Shown piece by piece: positions 17,260-27,045 of a stretch of 64,000 nt of DNA. Under the pieces are notes generated by a model that worked only from the letters and a program-made list of their open reading frames with translations, searched no databases and was not told the DNA's origin. The translations under genes and the position numbers were made by a program. Position 1 is the stretch's first letter; the number at the start of each line of letters is the position of its first letter. Origin of the DNA: a virus; IMG/VR virus record IMGVR_UViG_3300028195_000197, positions 1-64,000 of that record; one strand, 5' to 3'.

Positions 17260-17334
17260 TATAGCCTCCTTCTAATTCAATAGGTTTCCCACGCCGCCGA
17301 AGAAGGCTTAACCGTAGTTGTTGGTTATAGTTTT

Positions 17335-17363
17335 ATTCTACAACCTTGATTACATTATGTAAA
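17335..17363 (-). promoter_or_regulatory. Capsid gene promoter with operator-like palindrome
   Basis: -35 TTTACA (17363-17358), 17 nt, -10 TAGAAT (17340-17335) on the minus strand. The -35 overlaps the palindrome ATTACATTATGTAAA (17349-17363) that recurs upstream of early genes. Confidence 0.6.
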
Positions 17364-17370
17364 GTATAAC

Positions 17371-18888
17371 TTATCCCAATCCTGCAAGTCTCTCAATTTG
17401 AGATAATTGTTTTTGTCCCTGCTCAGTGATATTACTTCGCTTTACTTCAATGCTTCGAGGAGCGGGAACATCATCAGTAAGTGCTGGAGCTACAGATTGT
17501 GCAGTAAGTCCACTTAACTCTTTCACTAGCTGCGAAACGATTTCTTGTTTCAAAGTAGGAATAAGTTCTTGCATAGTAGATTTGATGACACCTGCAACGT
17601 CAGCTAATGCGCCTTGGGGGGCTACTTTAGACTTCACAACTTCTCCAAGCTCATTGAACATAGGCTGAATTTCTTTCAATGCTTCTTCGCCATAAATACC
17701 TTTTTCAGCAAGTTCAGCAAGTTTGTCTTCTAAGATTTTGGCAAATTCTACTACTTCTGATTTTGGAGTAACTTCTTCTTCGGGAACAACTTCTACTTTC
17801 TTAGCGGGAACTGCTTCCGCTTCAACTGATTTTCCGTCTTTCATAATTACCTCATCATTTACAGATTTCTCTGTACTAATTTCTTCATCAAATTCAATTC
17901 TCCATCCATCATCTCCAGCTTCACTCTTCACAGAAATATACCCAATTTCAACTCTTTCCCATGCAGAACGCTTATCGAATGAAAAACCTTTATCACCATC
18001 ACTGTATCCTACTCTGTATAAAGTTCCAGATTCGGACACAATAACGCTGTTTTCTGTAACAGTACGCACATACATTGGAGGACTGAATTCATCATAAAAA
18101 CTTCCTCGAACAGACCATGCGTAATCTTCTAAATCTTTTTCAGACTTCACAACCAAAATATCTTCAACTACTTGAGACTTCTGCTCAAGTTCGATGTCAC
18201 TTCCTATAATGCTCTCTGCATCATCTTTCTTAGTCATAATATCACTTGATTTCATTTCGATCTCCACATCAGTTCTAGGATGAGCAGGAACACGAGTAAA
18301 TGCTTTGTGTACCAAATGTCCTTTCAAATAAACTTTGTTCTCTACACATTTAGTACACAGTTCACATTTATCTTCTAACGATTTTCTAGTGAACACAAAA
18401 TCGTCACCATCTTTGATTTCATGCTTATGTTCTAAGTCAATAAATCCAATAGACACTCTAACTGGATTTTCAAAGTCTTTTTCTTCTGCATACAAATCAT
18501 TGTACACAGATTTCCAAATTCTATTGCCCAAATCATTATCATAAAGAACGTCTACTGATTTTAGTTTCTCCCCATCAAGATATAACTTTTCTTGTTCACC
18601 AGGAAGCTCATCAAAAGCGTCCGACTTATAGTGAGCAACAGATAGATAGGGTTTACCACCTTGCCACTTCTCTTCGTGAACAACAGTGTCAAATGGTTCT
18701 GGTACAGGAAGATTGTCATCACTTCTCTGAATGAAATCTTCAAAAAGTTCTACGGACATTTTCTCCCCGTAAACATCCTCTCCAGTATCAGAATTTACCA
18801 TGCGCAAGCGCATAGTCCCATCTGCTTTCTCACGAGAAGCCTTTACAATAATCATATCAACGCTAGAAATAGGTTGAACTTCGTCCAT
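17371..18888 (-). CDS. Prohead protease / scaffold fusion, 505 aa
   Basis: The N-terminal 210 residues look like a prohead protease: NPVRVSIGFIDLEHKH around residue 145 resembles the VSIGF strand of head-maturation proteases, and VHKAFTRVPAHPRTDVEIE resembles the later strand near the active site. The remaining part is acidic and helical (KSVEAEAVPAKKVEVVPEEE..., then a long helix to residue 470), as expected for an internal scaffold cleaved during head maturation. I cannot assign catalytic residues with confidence. It lies between portal and capsid genes. Confidence 0.72.
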   Translation of the reverse strand: MDEVQPISSVDMIIVKASREKADGTMRLRMVNSDTGEDVYGEKMSVELFEDFIQRSDDNLPVPEPFDTVVHEEKWQGGKPYLSVAHYKSDAFDELPGEQEKLYLDGEKLKSVDVLYDNDLGNRIWKSVYNDLYAEEKDFENPVRVSIGFIDLEHKHEIKDGDDFVFTRKSLEDKCELCTKCVENKVYLKGHLVHKAFTRVPAHPRTDVEIEMKSSDIMTKKDDAESIIGSDIELEQKSQVVEDILVVKSEKDLEDYAWSVRGSFYDEFSPPMYVRTVTENSVIVSESGTLYRVGYSDGDKGFSFDKRSAWERVEIGYISVKSEAGDDGWRIEFDEEISTEKSVNDEVIMKDGKSVEAEAVPAKKVEVVPEEEVTPKSEVVEFAKILEDKLAELAEKGIYGEEALKEIQPMFNELGEVVKSKVAPQGALADVAGVIKSTMQELIPTLKQEIVSQLVKELSGLTAQSVAPALTDDVPAPRSIEVKRSNITEQGQKQLSQIERLAGLG

Positions 18889-18890
18889 AT

Positions 18891-19196
18891 TTACTCCAAA
18901 ATTGTTACATTTAAGTAACGCTCTCTAAAACCAATTTCAAAAATATAAACCATCCAGCTAGTTATAGCTCCAGTGAAAAACTCACTTACAAAAGGAACGT
19001 AACCAACTCCTAACTCATAAAATACGGTAGACAATAAATCTACTCTAAAGATAGCTGCGAGTATGGAAAATATCCATACTCCAGAGCAAAGAGAACAATT
19101 TTGCCATTCGTTCAGAAATTGTGGAAGGGGAAACTTCTGAACTAGATAAATTGTTAATCTTCCAAATAACACTACTAACAAAAACCATTTAAGCAT
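18891..19196 (-). CDS. Membrane protein, 101 aa
   Basis: It has two or three hydrophobic segments: LKWFLLVVLFGRLTIYLV (residues 2-19), CSLCSGVWIFSILAAIF (34-50) and a third near 70-90. The NCSLCSGVW segment resembles DUF1360-type small membrane proteins of phages and Bacillus. It overlaps the upstream gene by 8 nt. The role in a head operon is unknown. Confidence 0.65.
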   Translation of the reverse strand: MLKWFLLVVLFGRLTIYLVQKFPLPQFLNEWQNCSLCSGVWIFSILAAIFRVDLLSTVFYELGVGYVPFVSEFFTGAITSWMVYIFEIGFRERYLNVTILE

Positions 19197-19449
19197 CTTT
19201 CTTAGGTCTACCTACTTTCTTTGCTACGACTTTAGGTTTTGATGCTTCATTTACCCATTCATATTTTGCCATATGAATAAAGAAGAAATCCACATTTACA
19301 CCTGCATCATTATGACGCATACCGCCATAAGTCTGTCCCATTACTTCCCATCCATTCTTTTGTAACTCTTGAACTTGCTTACGAAAGCTCTCATACTGAG
19401 TAGGATATTGTAAAGGAACTGTTTGCCAACCGATCTGTTTCTTAATCAT
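19189..19449 (-). CDS. Small protein with AT-hook-like tail, 86 aa
   Basis: The body QYESFRKQVQELQKNGWEVMGQTYGG resembles DUF4177-type small proteins (short strand-helix-strand, NGWExxG). The C-terminus PKVVAKKVGRPKKD ends in an AT-hook-like GRPKK motif, suggesting DNA contact. It lies between portal and protease genes. Confidence 0.65.
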   Translation of the reverse strand: MIKKQIGWQTVPLQYPTQYESFRKQVQELQKNGWEVMGQTYGGMRHNDAGVNVDFFFIHMAKYEWVNEASKPKVVAKKVGRPKKDA

Positions 19450-19462
19450 AACTAAACACCTC

Positions 19463-21397
19463 TCATTTGAATCTTCCTAAAAGACTTTTTGCTTCTAGGT
19501 TTATATAAGCCGAAACAAAACTATCAAAATCTCCATATAAGGCTTTATGGACATCTTTTACTATATTATCGTAATTTGTTTCTATATCAGTGTCAACACC
19601 GTTTTCTGTTAGTAAAATGTCTTTCAGAAGATAAATGGTAGACTTTCCTATAAATTCCTTTGCTCCATCATTTAAACTACTTTTAAATTCCTCAGCAACC
19701 GTATCCCAATCTACACCATGTAATTTTCCTTTCATGTCATCAGACATATTCTTTGTAGCTAATCTCTCAAGTTCTTCTGGTAAGGAGTTAGAGAAACTTA
19801 GCTTCATCCACTTTTTACCTTTCCAAACTGATTTTATAACTTCAATCAATTCTAAAGAATCAATATCTCCAAACAGAGAAGTATCTACCATAGAACGAAC
19901 CAAATAAATCTCATCTTCTGAAAGCTGTTTCTTTGCTTTAATAATAGACTCTCCAGCAGGTTTTACAATATCAGTAACGAAGCCTTTCACGTATCTTTCA
20001 AAATCTTTTGACTTATTTACAGAGATAGCAGATAAACGTACTTGCCCTTGTCCACCAGATGCTACACTTTCAGAACTTCCAAGAGAGCCAGGTCGTTCTG
20101 GAGACTTATTTGTATCTTCCTCTGGTTCAACGCCTTCTGGAATAGCTTCTTGAAAATCTTTACTCATCAGCCCATCTTGTAGCATTTGTAATCGCATTTC
20201 TTCGCGGGAGAATAGCCCCATCTCATACATTGGCTTGAAAGCTGTAACAGTAGCCAATCTTGCCTTACCCATTGCCATATTTACTTCATCGTCAGGGTCA
20301 ATGATGTTGAACTGTAATGTGTCAGGAAGAAAGTTCTCTATAAAACGTTTTATTGCTTTCTTTGCTCTAGCAATACCGCTTCGCTTAGTTCTACGCTCTT
20401 GGCGTATAGAACCTGCTAAAGTTTCTCCAGAAGCAGACGTAGTTTGTAACCCTATATCAGAGAGAGATAATCCATAAGCAGCAGTTACTATGGCTGCATA
20501 TTTCAAAGTAATCCTGTCATACATGATGTCATTCGGTACTTTACCAAAAGGAATAAATTTTACATCGGTAGTATGCTCATAAAGAATAGGAATAGCAAAT
20601 GAGCTAGGGTCTCCTGCTTGAAAAGCTCTAAACGCTTTCGCCCAATCGTATGCACTATCCTTTTCCATATCTCCTAAATCTAAAAGACCTGCTGGAGGAG
20701 TGTCTAGCAATAAATTGGAATAATATTGATCACCTCTACGCAACATCTCTAAAGCAAAATACACTTTTTCAGGAGGAGCCATTCCCCAACCATCCCTAAG
20801 AATATCATTTCTAGGAGTCATATACACACGAGACATGGCATAAGCGGGGAACTTAGCAGAATGACCATTATAGTACTGAACTACGGGGAATTCTCTGTTT
20901 AGAGTGGGATACAAGGTTGCTCCATCAATCGGCTTTACCCAAACAACTCTACCATTTGAACTGTCTTTCTTTCTTCCAATTTCTGCTCCTGCACCAAAAG
21001 GAATGTCCAGGAAATCAGACAAAATTCGTTCAACTAATCCTTCATATCCAAAATCATAATAATAGCCTCCCTTATCAATAAGTTTGGAGTAATATTTAAC
21101 CACTGATTTTAGCTCGTCACGTTTTTCACTGTCCCTAGCAGTAACAGACCAATCAAATCCAATAACTGTGGATAAAAGAGATTCTTTACAATCTACAGCA
21201 ATTGGCTGTAGCATAACAAACTTACGCCACATTTCAGCACTAACCGCATCAGGTCTAGCCCAAGGCGTAGTAAATCTGGTGAAGAATATATCATCAGTAT
21301 TTATAGAACGCTGACCAGACTCCTTTGAAGGTTCAGGAACTTCTGGAATTGGAGTTAATGTATTTTGTGAACTAGGAAATCCCAGTGTTTTTGTCAT
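19463..21397 (-). CDS. Portal protein, 644 aa
   Basis: Located between the terminase/lysozyme genes and the protease. Portal-like features include the N-terminal FTRFTTPWARPDAVSAEMWRK, a central YSNLLLDTPPAGLLDLGDM region, and the C-terminal stem/crown-type SLSDIGLQTTSASGETLAGSIRQERRTKR, a motif common in DUF935/SPP1-like portals. The C-terminal 200 residues after a PERPGSLGSSES linker form a separate helical domain that may be a fused head-morphogenesis module. The length is long for a portal, consistent with a fusion. Confidence 0.82.
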   Translation of the reverse strand: MTKTLGFPSSQNTLTPIPEVPEPSKESGQRSINTDDIFFTRFTTPWARPDAVSAEMWRKFVMLQPIAVDCKESLLSTVIGFDWSVTARDSEKRDELKSVVKYYSKLIDKGGYYYDFGYEGLVERILSDFLDIPFGAGAEIGRKKDSSNGRVVWVKPIDGATLYPTLNREFPVVQYYNGHSAKFPAYAMSRVYMTPRNDILRDGWGMAPPEKVYFALEMLRRGDQYYSNLLLDTPPAGLLDLGDMEKDSAYDWAKAFRAFQAGDPSSFAIPILYEHTTDVKFIPFGKVPNDIMYDRITLKYAAIVTAAYGLSLSDIGLQTTSASGETLAGSIRQERRTKRSGIARAKKAIKRFIENFLPDTLQFNIIDPDDEVNMAMGKARLATVTAFKPMYEMGLFSREEMRLQMLQDGLMSKDFQEAIPEGVEPEEDTNKSPERPGSLGSSESVASGGQGQVRLSAISVNKSKDFERYVKGFVTDIVKPAGESIIKAKKQLSEDEIYLVRSMVDTSLFGDIDSLELIEVIKSVWKGKKWMKLSFSNSLPEELERLATKNMSDDMKGKLHGVDWDTVAEEFKSSLNDGAKEFIGKSTIYLLKDILLTENGVDTDIETNYDNIVKDVHKALYGDFDSFVSAYINLEAKSLLGRFK

Positions 21398-21424
21398 AAA
21401 TAAATCCTTTTATTTTGCAATAGC

Positions 21425-23371
21425 CTAGAAAATATTTACATCTCTTGATAAATTTACAAGATGTTTCTTTTCTCCAACATTAACTTCTTCAAGTTCAGTT
21501 ATTAGGACATTAGATGTCCAAGGTTTCGCTAAATTAATAATACTTGACCCTATATTTTCCATACGCCCATCTATCATACGAGAAATCTGAGGCGCATTGG
21601 TGCTGACCATAAATCTATTATCGGGATGCTTTTCTGGTTTTACTACAGTAAACATCTGAACATATCTAGGATTACCATGAACATCTTCTGGGTAAGGTAA
21701 ATTATCTTGGTCTAATCCACCAAATCTTATTTCAGTGTCACTATCTCTACTTTCTTCGTAGTACATATTACCTTTAAAACCAAGAAGTTTAAAATAGTAA
21801 GGATTATTTAGTTCTAAGTTAGCACCAATAACATAATCTGTCGTAAAATTCTTATCTTCACTTGAAGTGTAATCGGTCAAAGCGCGATTCTGTGCCATGA
21901 GAGAAGAATAAACCATTACGTAATAAGCTATAGGCATCCCAGGGTTATCTAGCATCGAAAGCTCAAATTGGAAAAACTGAGTAGGTTCTTGTAACTGCAC
22001 AAAAACAACGCGCTGTTGATTAGGTTTAACAAAAACCGCAGTATAGGGTACAGATAATTTACTATATCTCTTATCTGTCTCAAAACCCCACCACCAATAT
22101 TTCCCATCATCAGGAGCAGTAACAAATCTCTTTATTTCAGCGGGAATGGAGCTTTTAGGTGGTATAAGGGAATTTAAAGTTTTTTCAGGAACTTCCCAAA
22201 CAAGTAAATCAGCATCATCAATAGAAATCCACCCTTCTATAGGAATATTAGGATTTTCTACGTATAATGTATGAAGCCATTTTTGACCTCTATCTGTAAC
22301 AATTCTATCTCCAACTATAACTGCTCCACGATAAGTTGTAGCAAGAATTTTTCCACTTCCACGCTCCTCCCTTACATTTACGTACTTCCATTTATCTTGA
22401 TAACAAGAATACAAATTCTCTGGACGATTAGGGTCAGGTTTCCAATTCCAACGTCTAGCAGGATTATCAGGAGGCTCTTCATCTACTACAGTTTCCAAAG
22501 TAACATACTTTTTACCTGTGAAAATATTTTCTACTGGAACGTGTAAAGTTGTCTCACAATAGATAAAACCGTCATCGTCAGGATGTTTTACATTCTTCAC
22601 TGGAAACTGTCTACCTCCCCAAGTCCTTGCTACAGTTTCATAATCTATTCCAGAGCCGTCCTTCAATGAAGGAACTTTACCAGAGACAACCGTTGCAAGG
22701 ATTTCAGGCTCCACTTCTTCCGCTACTTCTAATACATTATTTTCAATATTACCAGTAAAAATTTCCCATTCTTCATCCGTTCCCATGAAATAATTCAGGT
22801 CAATAGCCGTCTTTACATATTTATTCAAACCGTATGCAACACCATCCCCTCTCTCAGAGAACTGCCAAAGCAAAGATTTGAAAGGCTTATCAAATGGAGC
22901 ATCTGCTTCATATCTAGCTTCCCAAAAAGGATATTTCTCGAATAAATTCCACTTATCTTGAGGAACTTTCTCATTCCAATAATAATAACGAGTATAAACA
23001 CCAATCCTTCCAACCATTTCAGGAATCAATCTTTCAATTTCTCTAAGAAATGTGTGAAAGTCTACCCAAGATGCGTAAGGAGCATTGTCATAATCTCTTT
23101 CATAATCAGCCCAAATATAACCTTCTAAAGGATTATCTTTCAATACAGCAGCAAGAAGCTCTGCTTGTCTTGATGGTTTGTATCTTTGGTCGAAAAACCA
23201 ATAAGTGCTTCTAGGCAACATGCCTTCCGAAGCGTCATAGTTCTTCTGAAAATAATTATCAATCCAAGAACCCTGCCCTGCACGAAGAATAGTAAATTCT
23301 GCCCCATTAGCTACCATCTTTGTGTAATCTACATTCTCTGCCCAAAAACTTGTATCAGTACCGATTCTCAT
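21425..23371 (-). CDS. GH25 lysozyme fused to beta-rich modules, 648 aa
   Basis: Residues 1-205 form a GH25 muramidase: MRIGTDTSFWAENVDYTKM, YIWADYERDYD (catalytic acidic pair) and IDLNYFMGTDEEW at the end, closely following family length. Residues 230-380 resemble SH3b-like wall-binding segments (KILATTYRGAVIVGDRIV; WLHTLYVENPNIPIEGWI). The rest is beta-rich and unlike known lysins. Its position between terminase and portal, far from the holin-like gene, suggests a virion-associated lysin carried in the particle rather than only a late endolysin. Confidence 0.85.
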   Translation of the reverse strand: MRIGTDTSFWAENVDYTKMVANGAEFTILRAGQGSWIDNYFQKNYDASEGMLPRSTYWFFDQRYKPSRQAELLAAVLKDNPLEGYIWADYERDYDNAPYASWVDFHTFLREIERLIPEMVGRIGVYTRYYYWNEKVPQDKWNLFEKYPFWEARYEADAPFDKPFKSLLWQFSERGDGVAYGLNKYVKTAIDLNYFMGTDEEWEIFTGNIENNVLEVAEEVEPEILATVVSGKVPSLKDGSGIDYETVARTWGGRQFPVKNVKHPDDDGFIYCETTLHVPVENIFTGKKYVTLETVVDEEPPDNPARRWNWKPDPNRPENLYSCYQDKWKYVNVREERGSGKILATTYRGAVIVGDRIVTDRGQKWLHTLYVENPNIPIEGWISIDDADLLVWEVPEKTLNSLIPPKSSIPAEIKRFVTAPDDGKYWWWGFETDKRYSKLSVPYTAVFVKPNQQRVVFVQLQEPTQFFQFELSMLDNPGMPIAYYVMVYSSLMAQNRALTDYTSSEDKNFTTDYVIGANLELNNPYYFKLLGFKGNMYYEESRDSDTEIRFGGLDQDNLPYPEDVHGNPRYVQMFTVVKPEKHPDNRFMVSTNAPQISRMIDGRMENIGSSIINLAKPWTSNVLITELEEVNVGEKKHLVNLSRDVNIF

Positions 23372-23378
23372 ATCTCAC

Positions 23379-24890
23379 CTATAGTGTCATAAACTCGGAT
23401 TTCTTCCAAACCTTATACGGATTTAGTTCAAACATCCCGTTTGTGATTGAAGTAACTCTATCGTCATGGACAACTTGAGTAAATCCATCTATCTGTTTCA
23501 GGGTTTCCTTGTTCCATGCAGCTTCCATCATATACATTCTACCCTCTTGTGCTAGAGAAAACCACAACAAGTTCGCAGCCAAAACACGATCTCCGACCTT
23601 TTTTACATCTAAACCCTTCACAGTATGCGCCTGTAACTCAGGAAATCGCTTGAAATACTCCTGAACTGCTGCAACTGTAATCTTTCCCGATGCTCCTGGC
23701 TCTTGCTCAACCATAACTGTAATGAGAGGGCCATCTGCTCTAGCCACATTCGCAATTACTTCTATAGCCTTTTTATCTCCCCAATGACCACCAATTTGAT
23801 TTTGAATACAAAATATTGGTTTATCATTTGATTTTCCTTTGTGCTTAGAAATAAGAGTGCCTACCATTTCATCAGGATCATTCTTTGCTTGCTTCTTTTC
23901 AGTAGCAGCTAAATCCCAATATCTAAGAACATTAGTTTGGTCGGGAAGTAGCTCTTTGATTATCTTATTTTCTCCATCATCATTTGCGGTAAACCACCTA
24001 GCGTCACCAATCTTCCCTCCCTCTTCTGCAAAGTCTCCATCTACTTCTCTGTCTTTCAACCAGCCAGAAGGATAAGAGCTGAGAATAGACACATAAAATC
24101 CAGGATCAAGATTTTCTTTGTTATCATTGATAGACCCCTTGAAAGAAGAGATAAGGGAGTCCATACTAATTCCTTCTTTCTCCATAATTCCCAATACGAC
24201 ATCAGGCAAATCTTTTTCAATAAAGAACTCATAAAGCCAGTGGGACATACCCATTGGAGTAGTAGTAGTCCATGCTTGAGGGTTTTTACCAACACGAACA
24301 GAAGCAATAGCCATTTTCCAAGCCATGCCTGTAAGGTCATTTCGACTTTCATCATACCAAAGCCAATTTATATTCGGGCCTCGTGCACTATCAGGATTTT
24401 TCAACCCTTTACACATTACAGTAGCCCCATTCAAAAACACCATTGTAAAGGGTTGAGATGGTTGCCATTCATCATTAGCACGAGGCTTTTGTGAAGGAAC
24501 AACTAATTCCCAAGGAATCCACTGTTTGAACTCTTTCCAAGTAGAGTCTTTGAAATCAGAGAATAAAGGATTTATAACTGCTCCAGATTCTCCAGCTTTT
24601 ATTTTATTTAGTGCTTTCTGTCCTCCCGCTCCCGTTTTTCCAGAACCTCTCCCTCCATAAAATAACGAAAATCTACTTAAACTAGATATGAATCCTGCTT
24701 GTGCTTCTGTAGCATTATATAAAGTCCCATCCTTCTTTATAAAATACCCATTTTCGTCTACAGGCCAGACAAGGCTCTTCTTTTTTAAAATCCCAGCAGA
24801 TTCTTTCGGAAACTCTACACCTCTTGACCTTAGTTCTTCTAAAACTAATAAAAGAGAACGTTTATCATCCCGTGTAAAATTTTTACGCAT
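23379..24890 (-). CDS. terL: Terminase large subunit, 503 aa
   Basis: The ATPase domain shows Walker A LFYGGRGSGKTGAGG near residue 80, Walker B INWLWYDESRN near 175, and a TTTPMGMSHWLYEF coupling motif. The nuclease domain has LRYWDLAATEKKQAKNDPDEM and a later VMVEQEPGASGK acidic cluster. It cuts and pumps DNA into the prohead. The length is normal. It overlaps the small-subunit-like gene by 8 nt. Confidence 0.93.
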   Translation of the reverse strand: MRKNFTRDDKRSLLLVLEELRSRGVEFPKESAGILKKKSLVWPVDENGYFIKKDGTLYNATEAQAGFISSLSRFSLFYGGRGSGKTGAGGQKALNKIKAGESGAVINPLFSDFKDSTWKEFKQWIPWELVVPSQKPRANDEWQPSQPFTMVFLNGATVMCKGLKNPDSARGPNINWLWYDESRNDLTGMAWKMAIASVRVGKNPQAWTTTTPMGMSHWLYEFFIEKDLPDVVLGIMEKEGISMDSLISSFKGSINDNKENLDPGFYVSILSSYPSGWLKDREVDGDFAEEGGKIGDARWFTANDDGENKIIKELLPDQTNVLRYWDLAATEKKQAKNDPDEMVGTLISKHKGKSNDKPIFCIQNQIGGHWGDKKAIEVIANVARADGPLITVMVEQEPGASGKITVAAVQEYFKRFPELQAHTVKGLDVKKVGDRVLAANLLWFSLAQEGRMYMMEAAWNKETLKQIDGFTQVVHDDRVTSITNGMFELNPYKVWKKSEFMTL

Positions 24891-25431
24891 CTTCTACCCC
24901 TTCTTCAACTTCTACAACATCAACGTCAATTATTTCCCCTGCATCAGAAGCTCTCTCCAAGAGTTTTTGTGCTTCCAACATCAGATTTTCGTCTGACATT
25001 TTCAACATTTTTACTAATCTTTCAGAAATACCTCTGGAGATTCTTTCTAATTCTGCCCCCTTGAAAATTGCGCTAACAGCAGAAGACGAAGTGTCAAACT
25101 TATTATCTCTAAGCCATTCTATCCCCATCTTCTGTAACTCTTTACCTTTTGATGCCATTTGTTTTAGCATCAAAACTCTATGATTTACTAATTCGTCATC
25201 TACTATAGCTTCTGCTTTAGCATCTAACTCATCAGCATGAACATCCCAACTATTTTCATGTCTCCAATTTATTAGAATTGGAATAGATGGCTTTCTGCCA
25301 TGTTCATCTTCATCCATTTTTGCTCTTAGCTTATCAATTCCAATTCTCCCCATTGAATACCAAGTATTGAAGCAATTCTGTTTATATGTCTTTGAATAGT
25401 TTTTATATATTTTTTTCTTTGGGTTACTCAT
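24883..25431 (-). CDS. Probable terminase small subunit or packaging protein, 182 aa
   Basis: It lies directly upstream of terL with an 8-nt overlap. The N-terminal 60 residues are basic with a helix-turn-helix-like arrangement (GIDKLRAKMDEDEHGRKPSIPILINWRHENSWDVHADEL, similar to small terminase DNA-binding regions). The middle is helical, and the C-terminus is very acidic (GEIIDVDVVEVEEGVEDA). Assignment rests on position and character rather than a motif. Confidence 0.68.
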   Translation of the reverse strand: MSNPKKKIYKNYSKTYKQNCFNTWYSMGRIGIDKLRAKMDEDEHGRKPSIPILINWRHENSWDVHADELDAKAEAIVDDELVNHRVLMLKQMASKGKELQKMGIEWLRDNKFDTSSSAVSAIFKGAELERISRGISERLVKMLKMSDENLMLEAQKLLERASDAGEIIDVDVVEVEEGVEDA

Positions 25432-25473
25432 AAGATAATTGTACGAAGGTTTATCTTATTTGTAAAGAAGAAA

Positions 25474-26727
25474 TCATTTCCCAGTAGATTGCCACATTTC
25501 TTGCCATCCAAGTCTTTCTTCTTCCCAAACAAAACTCATAGTTGCTCTAATTGCTCCAGTATATCCAGATTCATGATGCCAATAATCAGTAGGAGCAATA
25601 CCAGGAAGTCTGCGAGTTTTTACACCACCAACTTCAAGAACTTCCTCGTGGTGCAAATGACCACTATGAGTTTCCCTATATTTTGATTTCCCCCATTCTT
25701 CGCAGGCTTCAACTGCCAACCAATGAACTCTATTTTTCTTGGACATCTCACCATGCTCTAACCCAATAAGATTTTCCCCAATCAGTTTCCACTTACGATT
25801 AGCATGTCCTAAATCTGTACTAAATGTATCTACATCTCTATAATGAGAAGCCATTCTACAAGCTAAATGATACATAGAAAGCCCATCATGGTTTCCAGGA
25901 ATATAAACGAATTCAACTGGAGCATATGTAAGAAGTTTATCTATCGTAGCAATAAACATCTGTGATGCTACATCAAACATCTCTAAAGGATTCATCCCAT
26001 TCCCATCAACTACTTGCTGATGTCTTTCAGTCTGCTGCTTTCTGTTAGAGAAATGAAACATGTCTCCTAGAGGAGCAAATATAATCTTACTGAACCCCAA
26101 AGCATCTCTTTCAATACGAGCAAATACATCAGCCATCATTCTAGGAAATATTTGCTCTAAATCACTATGATTTTCATTAAAGAAACGAGAACCTATATGA
26201 GCGTCAGAAGGACACATCTCTAAAACTCTTCTATTACTAGATAACAGAGAAGGGAATTTTACAACATTTTCAAATTTTTTGTTTTTATAATACTCTTTTA
26301 TAGCATCAATCGAGATTTCCTGAACTGTAAGCGGTTTCACCCTAATCTTGCTTTGGAACTGAATCACTCTACCTTTATCTTCCATTCTTAGAGCGTGCCA
26401 CATTCCACCAGTACTTTCAATTATTACCCATTTATCGGGGTCGTAATTATGCGCTTTCATTAATGCACAATCATCATTCACATCCCCTTCAAAAATTTCA
26501 ATAAGCCTATCAGATGAATATGTACCATCAACGTGTTTGTTATTTATCATTCTAGATGACATAGGCTGATTTTTTACTAGAATTCCCCTTTTCTTGCGTT
26601 CTTTTGTAAAAAGGTATCTAATTTGCCTTTTTGAATGACCATGCTTATCTGCTAATTCTTGCCAGAAAGGTTGTCCGTCACTTCTGTTCCAGCGTTTAAG
26701 ACAATCATTAAAGATTTCTTCATTCAA
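25474..26727 (-). CDS. Metallophosphoesterase with N-terminal HTH, 417 aa
   Basis: Residues about 150-400 carry the calcineurin-like metal motifs in order: CPSDAHIGSR (D-x-H), APLGDMFHF (GD), YIPGNHDG (GNHD), a central His, and HSGHLHHEE (GHxH). Residues 10-40 resemble a resolvase-type HTH (FWQELADKHGHSKRQIRYLF). It may be a DNA phosphodiesterase or nuclease working with packaging or recombination. In-operon position before the terminase is unusual for this family. Confidence 0.85.
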   Translation of the reverse strand: MNEEIFNDCLKRWNRSDGQPFWQELADKHGHSKRQIRYLFTKERKKRGILVKNQPMSSRMINNKHVDGTYSSDRLIEIFEGDVNDDCALMKAHNYDPDKWVIIESTGGMWHALRMEDKGRVIQFQSKIRVKPLTVQEISIDAIKEYYKNKKFENVVKFPSLLSSNRRVLEMCPSDAHIGSRFFNENHSDLEQIFPRMMADVFARIERDALGFSKIIFAPLGDMFHFSNRKQQTERHQQVVDGNGMNPLEMFDVASQMFIATIDKLLTYAPVEFVYIPGNHDGLSMYHLACRMASHYRDVDTFSTDLGHANRKWKLIGENLIGLEHGEMSKKNRVHWLAVEACEEWGKSKYRETHSGHLHHEEVLEVGGVKTRRLPGIAPTDYWHHESGYTGAIRATMSFVWEEERLGWQEMWQSTGK

Positions 26728-26760
26728 TTTGAACTCCTATGATTTATTTTACAATTCCCA

Positions 26761-27045
26761 CTAAATATAATCTTCCCTACCAAACATAACAAGATACTTT
26801 TTTCTACGTTCTTGAAGCATTTTCACATTTTCTTCCGATGCTCCCATTCTATGATATTCAGAATGACACTCAGAACAATGTAATCCGATATTCTTCCAAT
26901 CCTTCGCAATCTTACCACGAGATTTAGGAATAATGTGACTTCTTTCTGTACCTAAATTCCAACAAGTGCCTTTTTTTAGACCAATGCACCGACTATTAAA
27001 TAACCATAAGATAAACTCTAAGCTATCACTAGGTTCTTTTTGCAT
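26761..27045 (-). CDS. HNH endonuclease, 94 aa
   Basis: RSHIIPKSRGKIAKDWKNIGLHCSECHSEYHRM gives the His-Asn-His core with an xCxxCH zinc knuckle. Small HNH proteins beside terminase genes are required for specific genome cleavage in several cos-type phages, which is the likely role here. The downstream end abuts the phosphoesterase gene after 33 nt, and its start follows the upstream stop directly. Confidence 0.82.
   Translation of the reverse strand: MQKEPSDSLEFILWLFNSRCIGLKKGTCWNLGTERSHIIPKSRGKIAKDWKNIGLHCSECHSEYHRMGASEENVKMLQERRKKYLVMFGREDYI

Noticed and set aside
17723-18097. Plus-strand open frame opposite the protease/scaffold gene, and many similar opposite-strand frames in the tail and head genes
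   Set aside because: Low-complexity Ser/Thr-rich shadows without ribosome-binding sites, fully inside well-supported genes.
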